NCBI GenBank assembly: GCA_903854475.1 | Contig: CAINWP010000232.1 | Coordinates: 1-43,927 of the forward strand | DNA length: 43,927 nucleotides | Direction: 5' to 3' | DNA from: an uncultured Verrucomicrobiota bacterium | GTDB lineage: Bacteria; Verrucomicrobiota; Verrucomicrobiia; Limisphaerales; UBA9464 | The notes under the pieces: model-generated | The model's database searches: none | What the model saw: the letters and a program-made list of their open reading frames with translations, nothing else | Told to the model about the DNA's origin: nothing | Shown: positions 24,753 through 32,286 of the stretch, piece by piece | Layout: each line of letters begins with the position of its first letter | How positions within the stretch are numbered: position 1 is the stretch's first letter | Translations under genes and position numbers: made by a program

Positions 24753-26656
24753 CCGCTATGGAAGGCGACGGAATCTCGACCCTGGTCCGTTTGCCAATTG
24801 ACGTGGGCGCTTCTCACCTCGCTGCCGCCGACCCGCAGGCCGAGGGCGTGGCCCGGAGGAACGTTGGCGGTCCAATCAGCCGTGATGCTGCTTTCTCCAA
24901 GAGGACGCTGGCTTGCCAACCGAACGGCTGCCACGCCCGGCTCGCGACCCTCGGGCAACGTCCTGCGAAAGGTCAGGCCGCCGGCCAACCAAGATCCGTC
25001 GACGTTGGTCTGCCCGAAGAGGGTCATTGGATGACCCCCTGGGAGCCGGAGGGTGCGCCCCTCAAGCTGGAGCCCGAGTTCCTCGATCAACGCTGGCTTG
25101 GACCCCGTGAAATTCTTGGGAAGGCGGAAAGATATCCCGAGGATTTGGCTGCGTCTCTCGCGATGCAGGAAGGTCGAAGGTTGCTCCTGTTTCGATTCCC
25201 GTTGCCCATCGGAACGCTGCGCCCAGATCTCCACGGATTCCCCGGGCCGAAACGGCGTGTGGGATCGGCAATAAGGATCGAGAGAACCCGTGAGGTTGGT
25301 GAAACCTTCCAGCACGATTTCCTTGAAGATTGTCCGGGCCGCCCCTTCGCCTGGGGTTTGAGCCGGGAGAATTTGGAGTCTGGGCACTATCCCATTTGAA
25401 ACCTGTCCCAGCGTGATGGTCCCCTGAATTGGGGGGCCCAGGACGGGACGCTGCACCTCCGGCGGCAAGGTGCCGGACACGACCGGGGCTTGGTGGAAGA
25501 GTTGGTAGAGCCAGCGAACCAGGTTTCCGGCACCGTCAGAGTTTGGCCATATCGTGACCATCAGGAACCAGACCACGAGGACGACCAGCACCCGGTATGG
25601 GGATGGTACGGACGCCAGTTTTTGAGGCAGCCGTTGGACTGGGGCTGGCGTGGCCGGGGCGGTGAGCGCCTCGACGCGGGTGCGGAACTCGGTGGCGGTC
25701 GGGAAGCGGAGCTCAGGCGCCACGGCCAGGGCCCGTAATACCACCTCGTCGAGTCGGACATCGATCTGGATTTTTCGCGACGGGGCCTCGAGGGAGGTTT
25801 TCGGGGTCTCCCCAGTGAGCAGTTCGTACAGCACCACCCCCAGCGAGTAGATATCAGCGCGGTGGTCGACCGGGCCGCGGGCCCGTTGTTCCGGGGCCAT
25901 GTACTGCGGCGTGCCGGCAGCCGAGGCCCCGAGGGTGTCAGGGCCGACTGCGCCTGCGGGTGGTGCGTTTACGGGCACCGTGTCCGCAGCGGTCGTGCCG
26001 GGGCCTCCCGCCGTCGCAGACCCGAGCAGCTTGGCGATGCCGAAATCGGCCACCTTCACTCGGCCCTGCTGATCGAGCAGCAGGTTCTCGGGCTTGATGT
26101 CGCGGTGCACCACGCCGTGGTCGTGCGCGTACTGGAGCGCTTCGCAGACGGGCGGGACGATGGCCAGCGCCTGTTCCGGGGTGAACCGGCCGGCCGTCAT
26201 CGCCTGGCGCAGGTTGACCCCGTCGACGTATTCCATCACCAGATGGTAGAATCCGCCCGACTCGCCGAAGTCGTGGATGGTGACGATGTTGGGGTGATTC
26301 AACGAGGCCAGCATCCGGGCCTCGGCGGTGAACCGCTCGGCGAAGCCCGGGTCGGTGCTGCGCTCCGGAGCCAGGATTTTTAGCGCTACGAACCGGTTGA
26401 GAGCCTTCTGCCGAGCCTTGTACACCACGCCCATGCCGCCGCGGCCGAGGCACTCAAGGATTTCCAACTGGGGAAAGTGCGGGGCCAGGGCCGCCGGGCT
26501 GAGGGGTTCGGAGGGCGTTGGGGTTGTCCCACCCGGTTGCGTGGGAGCCATCGCCGCCGAGAAGAGGCATCGAGGGCAGGGGTTTTGCGAGGCAGCCGGG
26601 TCAAGGGCCGAGCCGCATCGCGGACAGTGGCTGGCCGAAGGAGTCGAGAGGCTCAT
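24692..26656 (-). CDS. Serine/threonine protein kinase with N-terminal zinc ribbon and a membrane segment
   Basis: The 654-residue protein begins with a zinc ribbon (C11, C14, C27, C30). The Hanks-type kinase domain spans about 64-330: glycine loop GRGGMG 71-76, ATP lysine K93, catalytic HRDIKPEN 184-191 with D186, DFG 204-206 and APEQ near 254. An Ala/Gly/Pro-rich insert of about 35 residues sits in the activation loop. A membrane helix (YRVLVVLVVWFLMVTIW, about 354-370) would place the remaining C-terminal part in the periplasm; that part is unrecognised. All catalytic residues are present. It overlaps the ECF sigma factor gene as ATGA, so the two are coupled, as in PVC ECF groups controlled by phosphorylation. 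The C-terminus looks frameshifted (see 24549-24752). Confidence 0.9.
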   Translation of the reverse strand: MSLSTPSASHCPRCGSALDPAASQNPCPRCLFSAAMAPTQPGGTTPTPSEPLSPAALAPHFPQLEILECLGRGGMGVVYKARQKALNRFVALKILAPERSTDPGFAERFTAEARMLASLNHPNIVTIHDFGESGGFYHLVMEYVDGVNLRQAMTAGRFTPEQALAIVPPVCEALQYAHDHGVVHRDIKPENLLLDQQGRVKVADFGIAKLLGSATAGGPGTTAADTVPVNAPPAGAVGPDTLGASAAGTPQYMAPEQRARGPVDHRADIYSLGVVLYELLTGETPKTSLEAPSRKIQIDVRLDEVVLRALAVAPELRFPTATEFRTRVEALTAPATPAPVQRLPQKLASVPSPYRVLVVLVVWFLMVTIWPNSDGAGNLVRWLYQLFHQAPVVSGTLPPEVQRPVLGPPIQGTITLGQVSNGIVPRLQILPAQTPGEGAARTIFKEIVLEGFTNLTGSLDPYCRSHTPFRPGESVEIWAQRSDGQRESKQEQPSTFLHRERRSQILGISFRLPKNFTGSKPALIEELGLQLEGRTLRLPGGHPMTLFGQTNVDGSWLAGGLTFRRTLPEGREPGVAAVRLASQRPLGESSITADWTANVPPGHALGLRVGGSEVRSAHVNWQTDQGRDSVAFHSGCHWIQGIHEKAAASTVRPR

Positions 26657-27429
26657 GCATCGGTTTCCTGACGGGCAACGGGCGAATGGTTACCGGAATT
26701 CATCGATTTTCTTTCCAGGGCCGCAAAGAGCGCCTGAAGCTCCGATTCAATCCCCTCGGGATGCTCCAGGGTGGCGGCGATCTCGGCACGCAGCTGGTGA
26801 CGGAATCGCCGCCGGAGTCGGTGGATCGCCACCTTGAGGGCCGTCTCGTTCATCCCGGTGCTTCGAGCCAGTGCACTTTGGTCTCCATGCTCGGCGTCCC
26901 CGGTGAGCCACGGTTTGGCGTTTTCAAACAAAAGGCCTTTGCCGTCTTGGATGCATTCTTGTCGCAGGGCTTCCAGGCTTCGTCGGAGCACGGTGAGGGC
27001 CCATTGCCGGTCGTAGGCCTCGTCCGGCGAGAGTTGGTCCGGGTCTGAGATCAATCCGGAGGGGCCGTCGTCGGTCTCATCCAACGGCGTGTGCGGCGCG
27101 CCGCCTCCGCGCTTGAGACGGCAGGCAGCCTCACGCTCATGGGCCAAGAAGTGCTTGAGGGCCGCGAGCAGGTAAGATCGAAAGCGGCCTCGTTCCTCGG
27201 TCGCCTGAGCGATGGTCCCGCCGGCCAGTAGCCGGGCGAAGAATGCGTGCGAAAGATCCAGTGCCGCGTCCGGGTCCGATGCCGGCAGGGTGCGTCGCAA
27301 GAAGGCCGTGACTGGTTCGTAGTATGCGGCGCAGAGCTCCGACAGGGCTCGTTGGCCCTCGGGCGAATCTAGTTTTGCCCGCCTGACCTGTGTCCAACGT
27401 GTCTCGCAGAATGTGGGGTCAAAAATCAT
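26653..27429 (-). CDS. ECF-type RNA polymerase sigma factor linked to a Ser/Thr kinase
   Basis: The 258-residue protein has a sigma-2 region (about 25-105, with FLRRTLPASDPDAALDLSHAFFARL and RGRFRSYLLAALKHFL) and a sigma-4 helix-turn-helix (about 165-225: STGMNETALKVAIHRLRRRFRHQL). The 'TRWTQVRRA' start and the long linker with acidic DETDDGPSG are typical of the large PVC sigma factors found beside protein kinases. No anti-sigma factor is present; phosphorylation by the overlapping kinase is the likely control. It starts 14 bp after the cyclic-nucleotide-binding gene ends, so the three form one operon. Start ATG 27429. Confidence 0.88.
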   Translation of the reverse strand: MIFDPTFCETRWTQVRRAKLDSPEGQRALSELCAAYYEPVTAFLRRTLPASDPDAALDLSHAFFARLLAGGTIAQATEERGRFRSYLLAALKHFLAHEREAACRLKRGGGAPHTPLDETDDGPSGLISDPDQLSPDEAYDRQWALTVLRRSLEALRQECIQDGKGLLFENAKPWLTGDAEHGDQSALARSTGMNETALKVAIHRLRRRFRHQLRAEIAATLEHPEGIESELQALFAALERKSMNSGNHSPVARQETDA

Positions 27430-27443
27430 CTGCGAACACGGAT

Positions 27444-27935
27444 TCAGGCCAGGTGCTCCGCCAACTGGCCGGTGGTCTCCCGCAGTCGCTGGCTCAGGAG
27501 TCGTGCAATCCTCAGTAAAAATTTTGCCGCCACCTTCGGTTGGTTGTCGAGCAGTCGATCGAACTCGCTGCGTTGCAGGATGAGCAGCCGGACGTCGGTA
27601 TCGGCCACCACCGTTGCCGAGCGAGGTTCTCGGTTAAGGACCGACATCTCGCCGAACGATTTATCCTTGCCGAGTCGACCCACGACAGACTCTGACCCAT
27701 CCGAGGAGGTCTTTAGGACGGTCATCCTACCCTCGATGAGAATCCCCATGAAGGACTCATTGTCGCCCTCCTTGCACAGGAGGGTTCCCGGGCTGCCAGT
27801 GCAGGCTTTCATGAATTCCGCTAGGATCATTAGATCGGCTCGGTTGAAACCGAGTGACCATGCGGACTGCTCCAACAAATCGGCTCGTTGCTGGTCGGTC
27901 CATAAGAGAATTTTAATGGTTTTTGTGGGTTGCAT
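27444..27935 (-). CDS. Stand-alone cyclic nucleotide-binding protein
   Basis: The 163-residue protein is one CNB domain (about 25-150) with an intact phosphate-binding cassette, FGEMSVLNREPRSATV at 94-109, including the Glu and Arg that hold ribose and phosphate of cAMP or cGMP. There is no Crp-type helix-turn-helix, so it does not regulate DNA directly. It precedes the ECF sigma and kinase genes by 14 bp in the same operon and may feed a cyclic-nucleotide signal into them. Upstream, on the other strand, lies a relic of a class III cyclase. Start ATG 27935; the upstream DNA is very AT-rich. Confidence 0.9.
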   Translation of the reverse strand: MQPTKTIKILLWTDQQRADLLEQSAWSLGFNRADLMILAEFMKACTGSPGTLLCKEGDNESFMGILIEGRMTVLKTSSDGSESVVGRLGKDKSFGEMSVLNREPRSATVVADTDVRLLILQRSEFDRLLDNQPKVAAKFLLRIARLLSQRLRETTGQLAEHLA

Positions 27936-28020
27936 AAATTATTTATCAATTATTTTAAACATTAAAAAATTAAAAAGTAGTTTTATTTAGTGTTAAAATT
28001 ACTTTTTATACAACTGTTGA
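27936..28020 (-). promoter_or_regulatory. AT-rich promoter region of the cNMP/ECF/kinase operon
   Basis: About 85 bp of very AT-rich DNA (many A and T runs) directly precede the cNMP-binding gene in an otherwise GC-rich window. I cannot assign a clear -35/-10 pair; TATAAA-like strings occur on the minus strand. The ECF sigma factor may recognise its own site here. Confidence 0.5.
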
Positions 28021-28112
28021 TGGGTTCGTTGAGGGATGATGCAGGATGACTGACGGTTATCGTCGTTACTGACAATCGCTGAAGTAAAGAATGACGTAAC
28101 GTGGATAGAATC

Positions 28113-28208
28113 ATGGCTTTCAGCCGAAATTTTTCTACCCGGTTGGTGACCTTGATGCTCACCGATCAGATCGGTTCTACCCAGTTCCAGCGTCGCAGCG
28201 AGGAGTGA
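28113..28208 (+). pseudogene. Relic of a class III adenylate/guanylate cyclase N-terminus
   Basis: A 31-codon frame reads MAFSRNFSTR, then LVTLMLTDQIGSTQFQRRSEE region, ending in TGA. TLMLTDxxGST is the first strand and metal-binding Asp motif of class III cyclase domains of the kind found in PVC bacteria. Nothing cyclase-like follows in any frame before the cytochrome gene at 28404. I read it as the stump of a deleted or truncated cyclase gene; a genuine small protein is less likely. Confidence 0.5.
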
Positions 28209-28403
28209 AGGACACCTCAGACGTACCCTTTCTGTTCATTCCCAGCTCAGACTGCCAGGAACCTCAAGTAAGACGCGCTCAAGGTCGCATGGTAATTCGG
28301 TGCCCGACGGTCGGTGCGGGTTCTGTTTTTTCTGTTGGGCAGCCGACGGTCCTGCTGGCGAACGCGCGGTCCTTCGGGCAGTCTTGGCCTGAACCACTTG
28401 ACT
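28209..28403. other. Gap between the cyclase relic and the PVC cytochrome gene
   Basis: Frames are open here (the cytochrome frame opens at 28314 and another at 28205) but neither shows conserved sequence before MKSHYRL at 28404. No repeat or promoter match stands out. Confidence 0.5.
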
Positions 28404-31061
28404 ATGAAGTCTCACTATCGCCTTGCCGTGCTCCTGGCCCTGGCCGGACGGGCCCTCGCCGCCGAGACGGCCGTACCCACCGACCTGCTAAAGGTGGCCG
28501 ATCCTAACCTCGAGGTCACCGTCTGGGCCTCGACTCCAATGCTCAAGAACCCGACGAACCTCGACTTCGACCCCCAGGGGCGAATTTGGGTGGCCGAAGG
28601 GGTCAATTATCGCGGTCACTACAACCGTCAGCCCGCCGGTGATCGCATCGTCATCCTGGAAGATTCAGACGGGGACGGTGTGGCCGACAAGCAGAGCGTC
28701 TTTGTTCAGGAACCGGCGCTTCGAGCCCCCATGGGTGTGGCCGTGATTGGCAACAAGGTGGTCGTCTCCATGGCCCCGGACGTCATCGTTTACACCGACG
28801 TGAACGGCGATCGGAAGTTCGATCCCGCGGTCGATAAGCGTGAGGTGATTCTCACCGGGTTCCACGGCAAGAGCCACGATCACACCATTCACAGCGTCAC
28901 CGTGGGCCCCGATGGACAGTGGTACTGGAACGCCGGCAACTGCGGAGCGATGTTCACCGATCGTTCTGGGAAGACCTTCCGCATTGGCAGCGCCTACAGC
29001 CCAGGAAATGCGGAGTTGGGCTGGCACCCGACGCAAATTGCGGGACAAAGGAGCGACGACGGCCATGTGTGGATCGGGGGCTTCGCTGCCCGCATGAATC
29101 CCGATGGATCGGGCGTCCACATTATCGGGCACAATTTCCGTAACAGCTACGAGCAGACGGTCAGCTCCTACGGCGATGTCTTCCAGAATGACAACGATGA
29201 TCCTCCGGCGTGCCGCACGGCTTTCTTGATGGAGTATGGCAATGCGGGTTTCTGCTCGCTGGATGGTCAGCGCTCCTGGGGTGCTGATCGGCGTCCGGGC
29301 CAGAGCACGCCGGTGGCCGAGTGGCGTCAGGAAGATCCGGGTTCGATGCCTTCGGGGGATGTCTACGGGGGCGGATCGCCCACGGGCATCGCCTTTTACG
29401 AGGAGGGTGCCTTGGGCCAGAAATACCGGGGCTTGCTGCTGAGCTGCGAACCCGGGCGCAATGTGGTCTTCGGCTACTTGCCCAAACCCGATGGAGCTAA
29501 TTTCAAGCTCGAGCGCTTCAACTTCCTCACCAGCAATTCGGAGGAGGCTTTTTCTGGTACCGATTTCAAGGGCGGCAGCCGCGGTGAGCAGACCCTCAAG
29601 GTCATGTTCCGCCCGAGCGATGTGGCCGTCGGACCCGATGGAGCCATTTACGTGACCGACTGGTTTGATGCGCGTGTTGGCGGTCATGCGGACTGGGACG
29701 ACACCACCTCTGGAACGATTTACCGCATCGCGCCGAAAGGGTTCCGTTCTAAGGTTCCGCCGGCCCAGTTCGACACGCTCGACGGGGCTTTGGCTGCCTT
29801 AAAGAGCCCGTCAGTCAACATCCGGGGCACGGCTCAAGAAGCCGTCCTCAAACACGGCGACAAGGCCATTAAACCGCTGGTGCGACTGCTGAAGGATGAG
29901 AACGCCTTCGTTCGTGCTCGTGCCGTCTGGTTGCTGGCTCGCCTCGGAAAGTCGGGTCAGAAACCCGTCGAGGCCTTGCTCAAGGATTCTGATCCTCAGA
30001 TGCGCATCGTGGCGTTCCGCGCCTTGCACCGGACCCGTAAGGCCCTGCCGGCTCAGGCTGAAACCTTGGCGAAGGATGCCTCTCCGGCGGTGCGTCGCGA
30101 GGTAGCGCTGGCCCTTCGGGACCTGCCCCTCGAACAAACCCAAGGTCTCTTTCTGACACTGGCCAAGGGTATTGATGGGACCGACCGTACCCTGCTCGAG
30201 GCTTGGGGTGCTGGTGCTGATGGGCGCGAGTCGGCTCTGTACGATCAGGTCAAACCGGTGCTCAACAATCCCGATCCTCTGCGCTGGTCGCCCGCCTTCG
30301 CCGCCATCGCTTGGCGTCTGCATCCGCCGCAATCCATCGGAGATTTCCGCACCCGCGCCCTGTCCACGAACCTGGACTTGGCCGCCCGCAAATCAGCGCT
30401 GACGGCCATCGGCTTCAACACCGTTCCGGCCGCCTCGGCTGCCATGTTGGACGTCGCAGCCCAGTCCGAGGGTGTGGTCAAGGCCGAGGCCATTTGGTGG
30501 CTTATGAATCGGAAAGACTCTGTCTGGAAGGAGCACGGATTGGCCGCCCCGCTCAAGGCCCGGGGTATTTATGATCCGGAGGCCTTTGAACTCCTCTCGG
30601 CGACCATTCCCGCAGCCGATAAGCCGGCCTATTCGGTGGCGGAGGTAGCGGCACTGAGTGGTTCGGCCGCGCGCGGGCAGGAACGCTTCAATGCGGTCTG
30701 CGCCAGTTGCCATCGGGTCGGAACTGTGGGTGTGGAATACGCTCCCAATCTCACCGGTTGGGCCAAGCGGCAGACGGCGGAGGTGTTCTTTAACTCGGTC
30801 ATCAATCCCAGCGCGGACATCGCCAGCGGCTTCAACGGCACCTTGCTCAAGACGAAGGACGGCACGGAGATTCATGGCGTCGTGATTAGCGAGGGAGACC
30901 CGGTGGTTATCCAAAGCGCGGCAGGTCTGGTGCAGTCGGTGCCCAAGAACCGGATCGCCGAACGCAAGGGGTTGGGCCGCTCCTTGATGATGAGTGCCGA
31001 TCAGTTGGGGCTGAAGGCTCAGGATCTGGCCGACTTGCAGGCCTTCCTGAAGACCCAATAG
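28404..31061 (+). CDS. PVC-type membrane-bound dehydrogenase/HEAT/cytochrome c protein
   Basis: The 885-residue protein has a signal peptide ending RALAAE. Residues about 20-440 are a beta-propeller of the 'putative membrane-bound dehydrogenase' (Pirellula/Verrucomicrobium) type, with NPTNLDFDPQGRIWVAEGVN and VILEDSDGDGVADK. About 470-720 are HEAT-like repeats. A C-terminal cytochrome c domain has the heme site CASCH near residue 763 (FNAVCASCHRVG) and a typical NPSADIASGF loop. Such fusions are near-exclusive to PVC bacteria, occur in many copies and are thought to oxidise sugars or other compounds outside the cell. The frame opens earlier (28314), but ATG 28404 gives the signal peptide. A strong terminator follows. 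Confidence 0.9.
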   Translation: MKSHYRLAVLLALAGRALAAETAVPTDLLKVADPNLEVTVWASTPMLKNPTNLDFDPQGRIWVAEGVNYRGHYNRQPAGDRIVILEDSDGDGVADKQSVFVQEPALRAPMGVAVIGNKVVVSMAPDVIVYTDVNGDRKFDPAVDKREVILTGFHGKSHDHTIHSVTVGPDGQWYWNAGNCGAMFTDRSGKTFRIGSAYSPGNAELGWHPTQIAGQRSDDGHVWIGGFAARMNPDGSGVHIIGHNFRNSYEQTVSSYGDVFQNDNDDPPACRTAFLMEYGNAGFCSLDGQRSWGADRRPGQSTPVAEWRQEDPGSMPSGDVYGGGSPTGIAFYEEGALGQKYRGLLLSCEPGRNVVFGYLPKPDGANFKLERFNFLTSNSEEAFSGTDFKGGSRGEQTLKVMFRPSDVAVGPDGAIYVTDWFDARVGGHADWDDTTSGTIYRIAPKGFRSKVPPAQFDTLDGALAALKSPSVNIRGTAQEAVLKHGDKAIKPLVRLLKDENAFVRARAVWLLARLGKSGQKPVEALLKDSDPQMRIVAFRALHRTRKALPAQAETLAKDASPAVRREVALALRDLPLEQTQGLFLTLAKGIDGTDRTLLEAWGAGADGRESALYDQVKPVLNNPDPLRWSPAFAAIAWRLHPPQSIGDFRTRALSTNLDLAARKSALTAIGFNTVPAASAAMLDVAAQSEGVVKAEAIWWLMNRKDSVWKEHGLAAPLKARGIYDPEAFELLSATIPAADKPAYSVAEVAALSGSAARGQERFNAVCASCHRVGTVGVEYAPNLTGWAKRQTAEVFFNSVINPSADIASGFNGTLLKTKDGTEIHGVVISEGDPVVIQSAAGLVQSVPKNRIAERKGLGRSLMMSADQLGLKAQDLADLQAFLKTQ

Positions 31062-31077
31062 TCGTTTTTGGTTTCAG

Positions 31078-31111
31078 ACCGCCGTCGCCGGACTCCTCTG
31101 GCGACGGCGGT
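31078..31111 (+). terminator. Strong hairpin after the PVC cytochrome gene
   Basis: A perfect 12-bp stem, ACCGCCGTCGCC (31078-31089) with GGCGACGGCGGT (31100-31111), is followed by TCTCTTTTC. It ends 25 bases before the next start codon, so it may also affect translation of the rlmM-like gene. Confidence 0.75.
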
Positions 31112-31136
31112 TCTCTTTTCCGGCAGACTCTCCTAC

Positions 31137-32243
31137 ATGCATCTCATCCTGAGTGCTCCTGAAAACCGACCCTTCCTTGAGCAGGAGTTGCTCCGTGCTC
31201 TACCGACGTCGGTCTTGGAGCCGTTGGGAGACTCGATGCTGGCACTGAAAGCGCCGGGGTCTTGGTCAGAGATCCGTGCCGCGGTGGGCCAGACAGTCTT
31301 CGCCCGCCAGTGGTTGCCCGAGGCTCGGTCGTTTCCCGTGCCATCCATCCGAGCGGCCGCCGAGACGCTGGTGACTGAACTCATCGGATGCCTGCCCGAG
31401 GGAGCCCCGTGGCGTCTGCAAGTTGAACCTCGCTTCGGAGTCGCCGATGCGGGCCGGCACCGCTGCGAGTTGATCCGTGATTCGGTCATCGAACAGTTGC
31501 GCAAACGCCGCCGCTCTCTGCTCAAAGGGCTAGATGCCGTGCCCAAGGCCGCCTTGGGAGATCCCAACCTCAACCGAGCCTGTCCCTTATTTCAGCCGGA
31601 GGAGTCGCTGGTCCAGTTGCTCTTGACCTCCCTGGAGGTGGGTTTTCTGTCCATTTTGCCGGCTCCGGGTCCGTTTACCTCGATGGGCTGTGTGAGCCCG
31701 TTTCCGTTGGGAGAGGTTCCGGTGGCCGTGGACAAGGCCGCACCCAGTCGGGCTTTTGCCAAGCTGGCGGAGTCGGAACAGCGGATGGGCCGGGCCATTG
31801 TCGCCGGTGAGACGTGCGTGGACCTGGGAGCAGCCCCTGGCAGCTGGACCTACCAGCCGGTGCAGCGCGGCGCTCGGGTGATTGCTGTGGACCGATCGCC
31901 GCTGCGGGACGACCTCATGCGCAGTCCGCGGGTCACCTTCCATCAAGGCGATGCGTTCCGGTTTGTGCCCGAGGCTCCGGTGGATTGGCTGCTGTGTGAC
32001 GTTATCGCTGCGCCGGAGCGCAGCATCGGCCTAGTGCTGGAGTGGGTGCGTGAGCGCCGCTGCCGGTACTTCGTGGTGACCATCAAGTTCAAAGGGCAGG
32101 AGGACTACGCTCAACTCGACGTTCTGAAGCGTGAGATGCCCCGTTGGGTCGAGTCCTTCCAAGTGTTGCACCTCTGTGCCAATAAAAACGAAGCCTGCGT
32201 CTTCGGGACCGTGGGGGACGGTCCACTGAAGAACGCAGGCTGA
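31137..32243 (+). CDS. rlmM: RlmM-like 23S rRNA 2'-O-ribose methyltransferase
   Basis: The 368-residue protein ends in an FtsJ/RlmM methyltransferase domain: VDLGAAPGSWTYQPV is the SAM site, CDVIAAP holds the catalytic Asp, and TIKFKG and NKNEACVFG supply Lys and Glu of the K-D-K-E tetrad. The N-terminal 150 residues correspond to the THUMP-like RNA-binding part of RlmM. E. coli RlmM methylates C2498 of 23S rRNA; the exact target here is inferred. ATG 31137 (MHLILSAPEN) is preferred to the open frame from 31068, which runs through the terminator hairpin. A dispersed element at 31576-31589 is read in frame as Arg-Ala-Cys-Pro-Leu. The last residues are coded by a large hairpin (32193-32240). 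Confidence 0.82.
   Translation: MHLILSAPENRPFLEQELLRALPTSVLEPLGDSMLALKAPGSWSEIRAAVGQTVFARQWLPEARSFPVPSIRAAAETLVTELIGCLPEGAPWRLQVEPRFGVADAGRHRCELIRDSVIEQLRKRRRSLLKGLDAVPKAALGDPNLNRACPLFQPEESLVQLLLTSLEVGFLSILPAPGPFTSMGCVSPFPLGEVPVAVDKAAPSRAFAKLAESEQRMGRAIVAGETCVDLGAAPGSWTYQPVQRGARVIAVDRSPLRDDLMRSPRVTFHQGDAFRFVPEAPVDWLLCDVIAAPERSIGLVLEWVRERRCRYFVVTIKFKGQEDYAQLDVLKREMPRWVESFQVLHLCANKNEACVFGTVGDGPLKNAG
31576..31589 (+). repeat. Dispersed GAGCCTGTCCCTTA element inside rlmM
   Basis: A 14-base match including the TTA end seen in the copies at 136-149 and 177-190. It is translated in frame as part of NRACPLFQ, between the N-terminal RNA-binding part and the methyltransferase core. Confidence 0.85.
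32193..32240. terminator. Large hairpin at the 3' end of rlmM
   Basis: GCCTGCGTCTTC pairs with GAAGAACGCAGGC (one bulged A), and GGACCGT with ACGGTCC inside, around a GGGG loop. It lies within the last 17 codons and reaches three bases before the stop. A seven-T run comes only 23 bases later (32264-32270). It may end both rlmM and the converging pyc transcript. Confidence 0.5.
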
Positions 32244-32286
32244 GGCGCGAGCAGGCTGGCTGGTTTTTTTGAGTTTCTGGACAAAC

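Noticed and set aside
28205-28507. 100-codon open frame starting with GTG before the PVC cytochrome
   Set aside because: It overlaps the cyclase relic and the true cytochrome start, with no recognisable motif.
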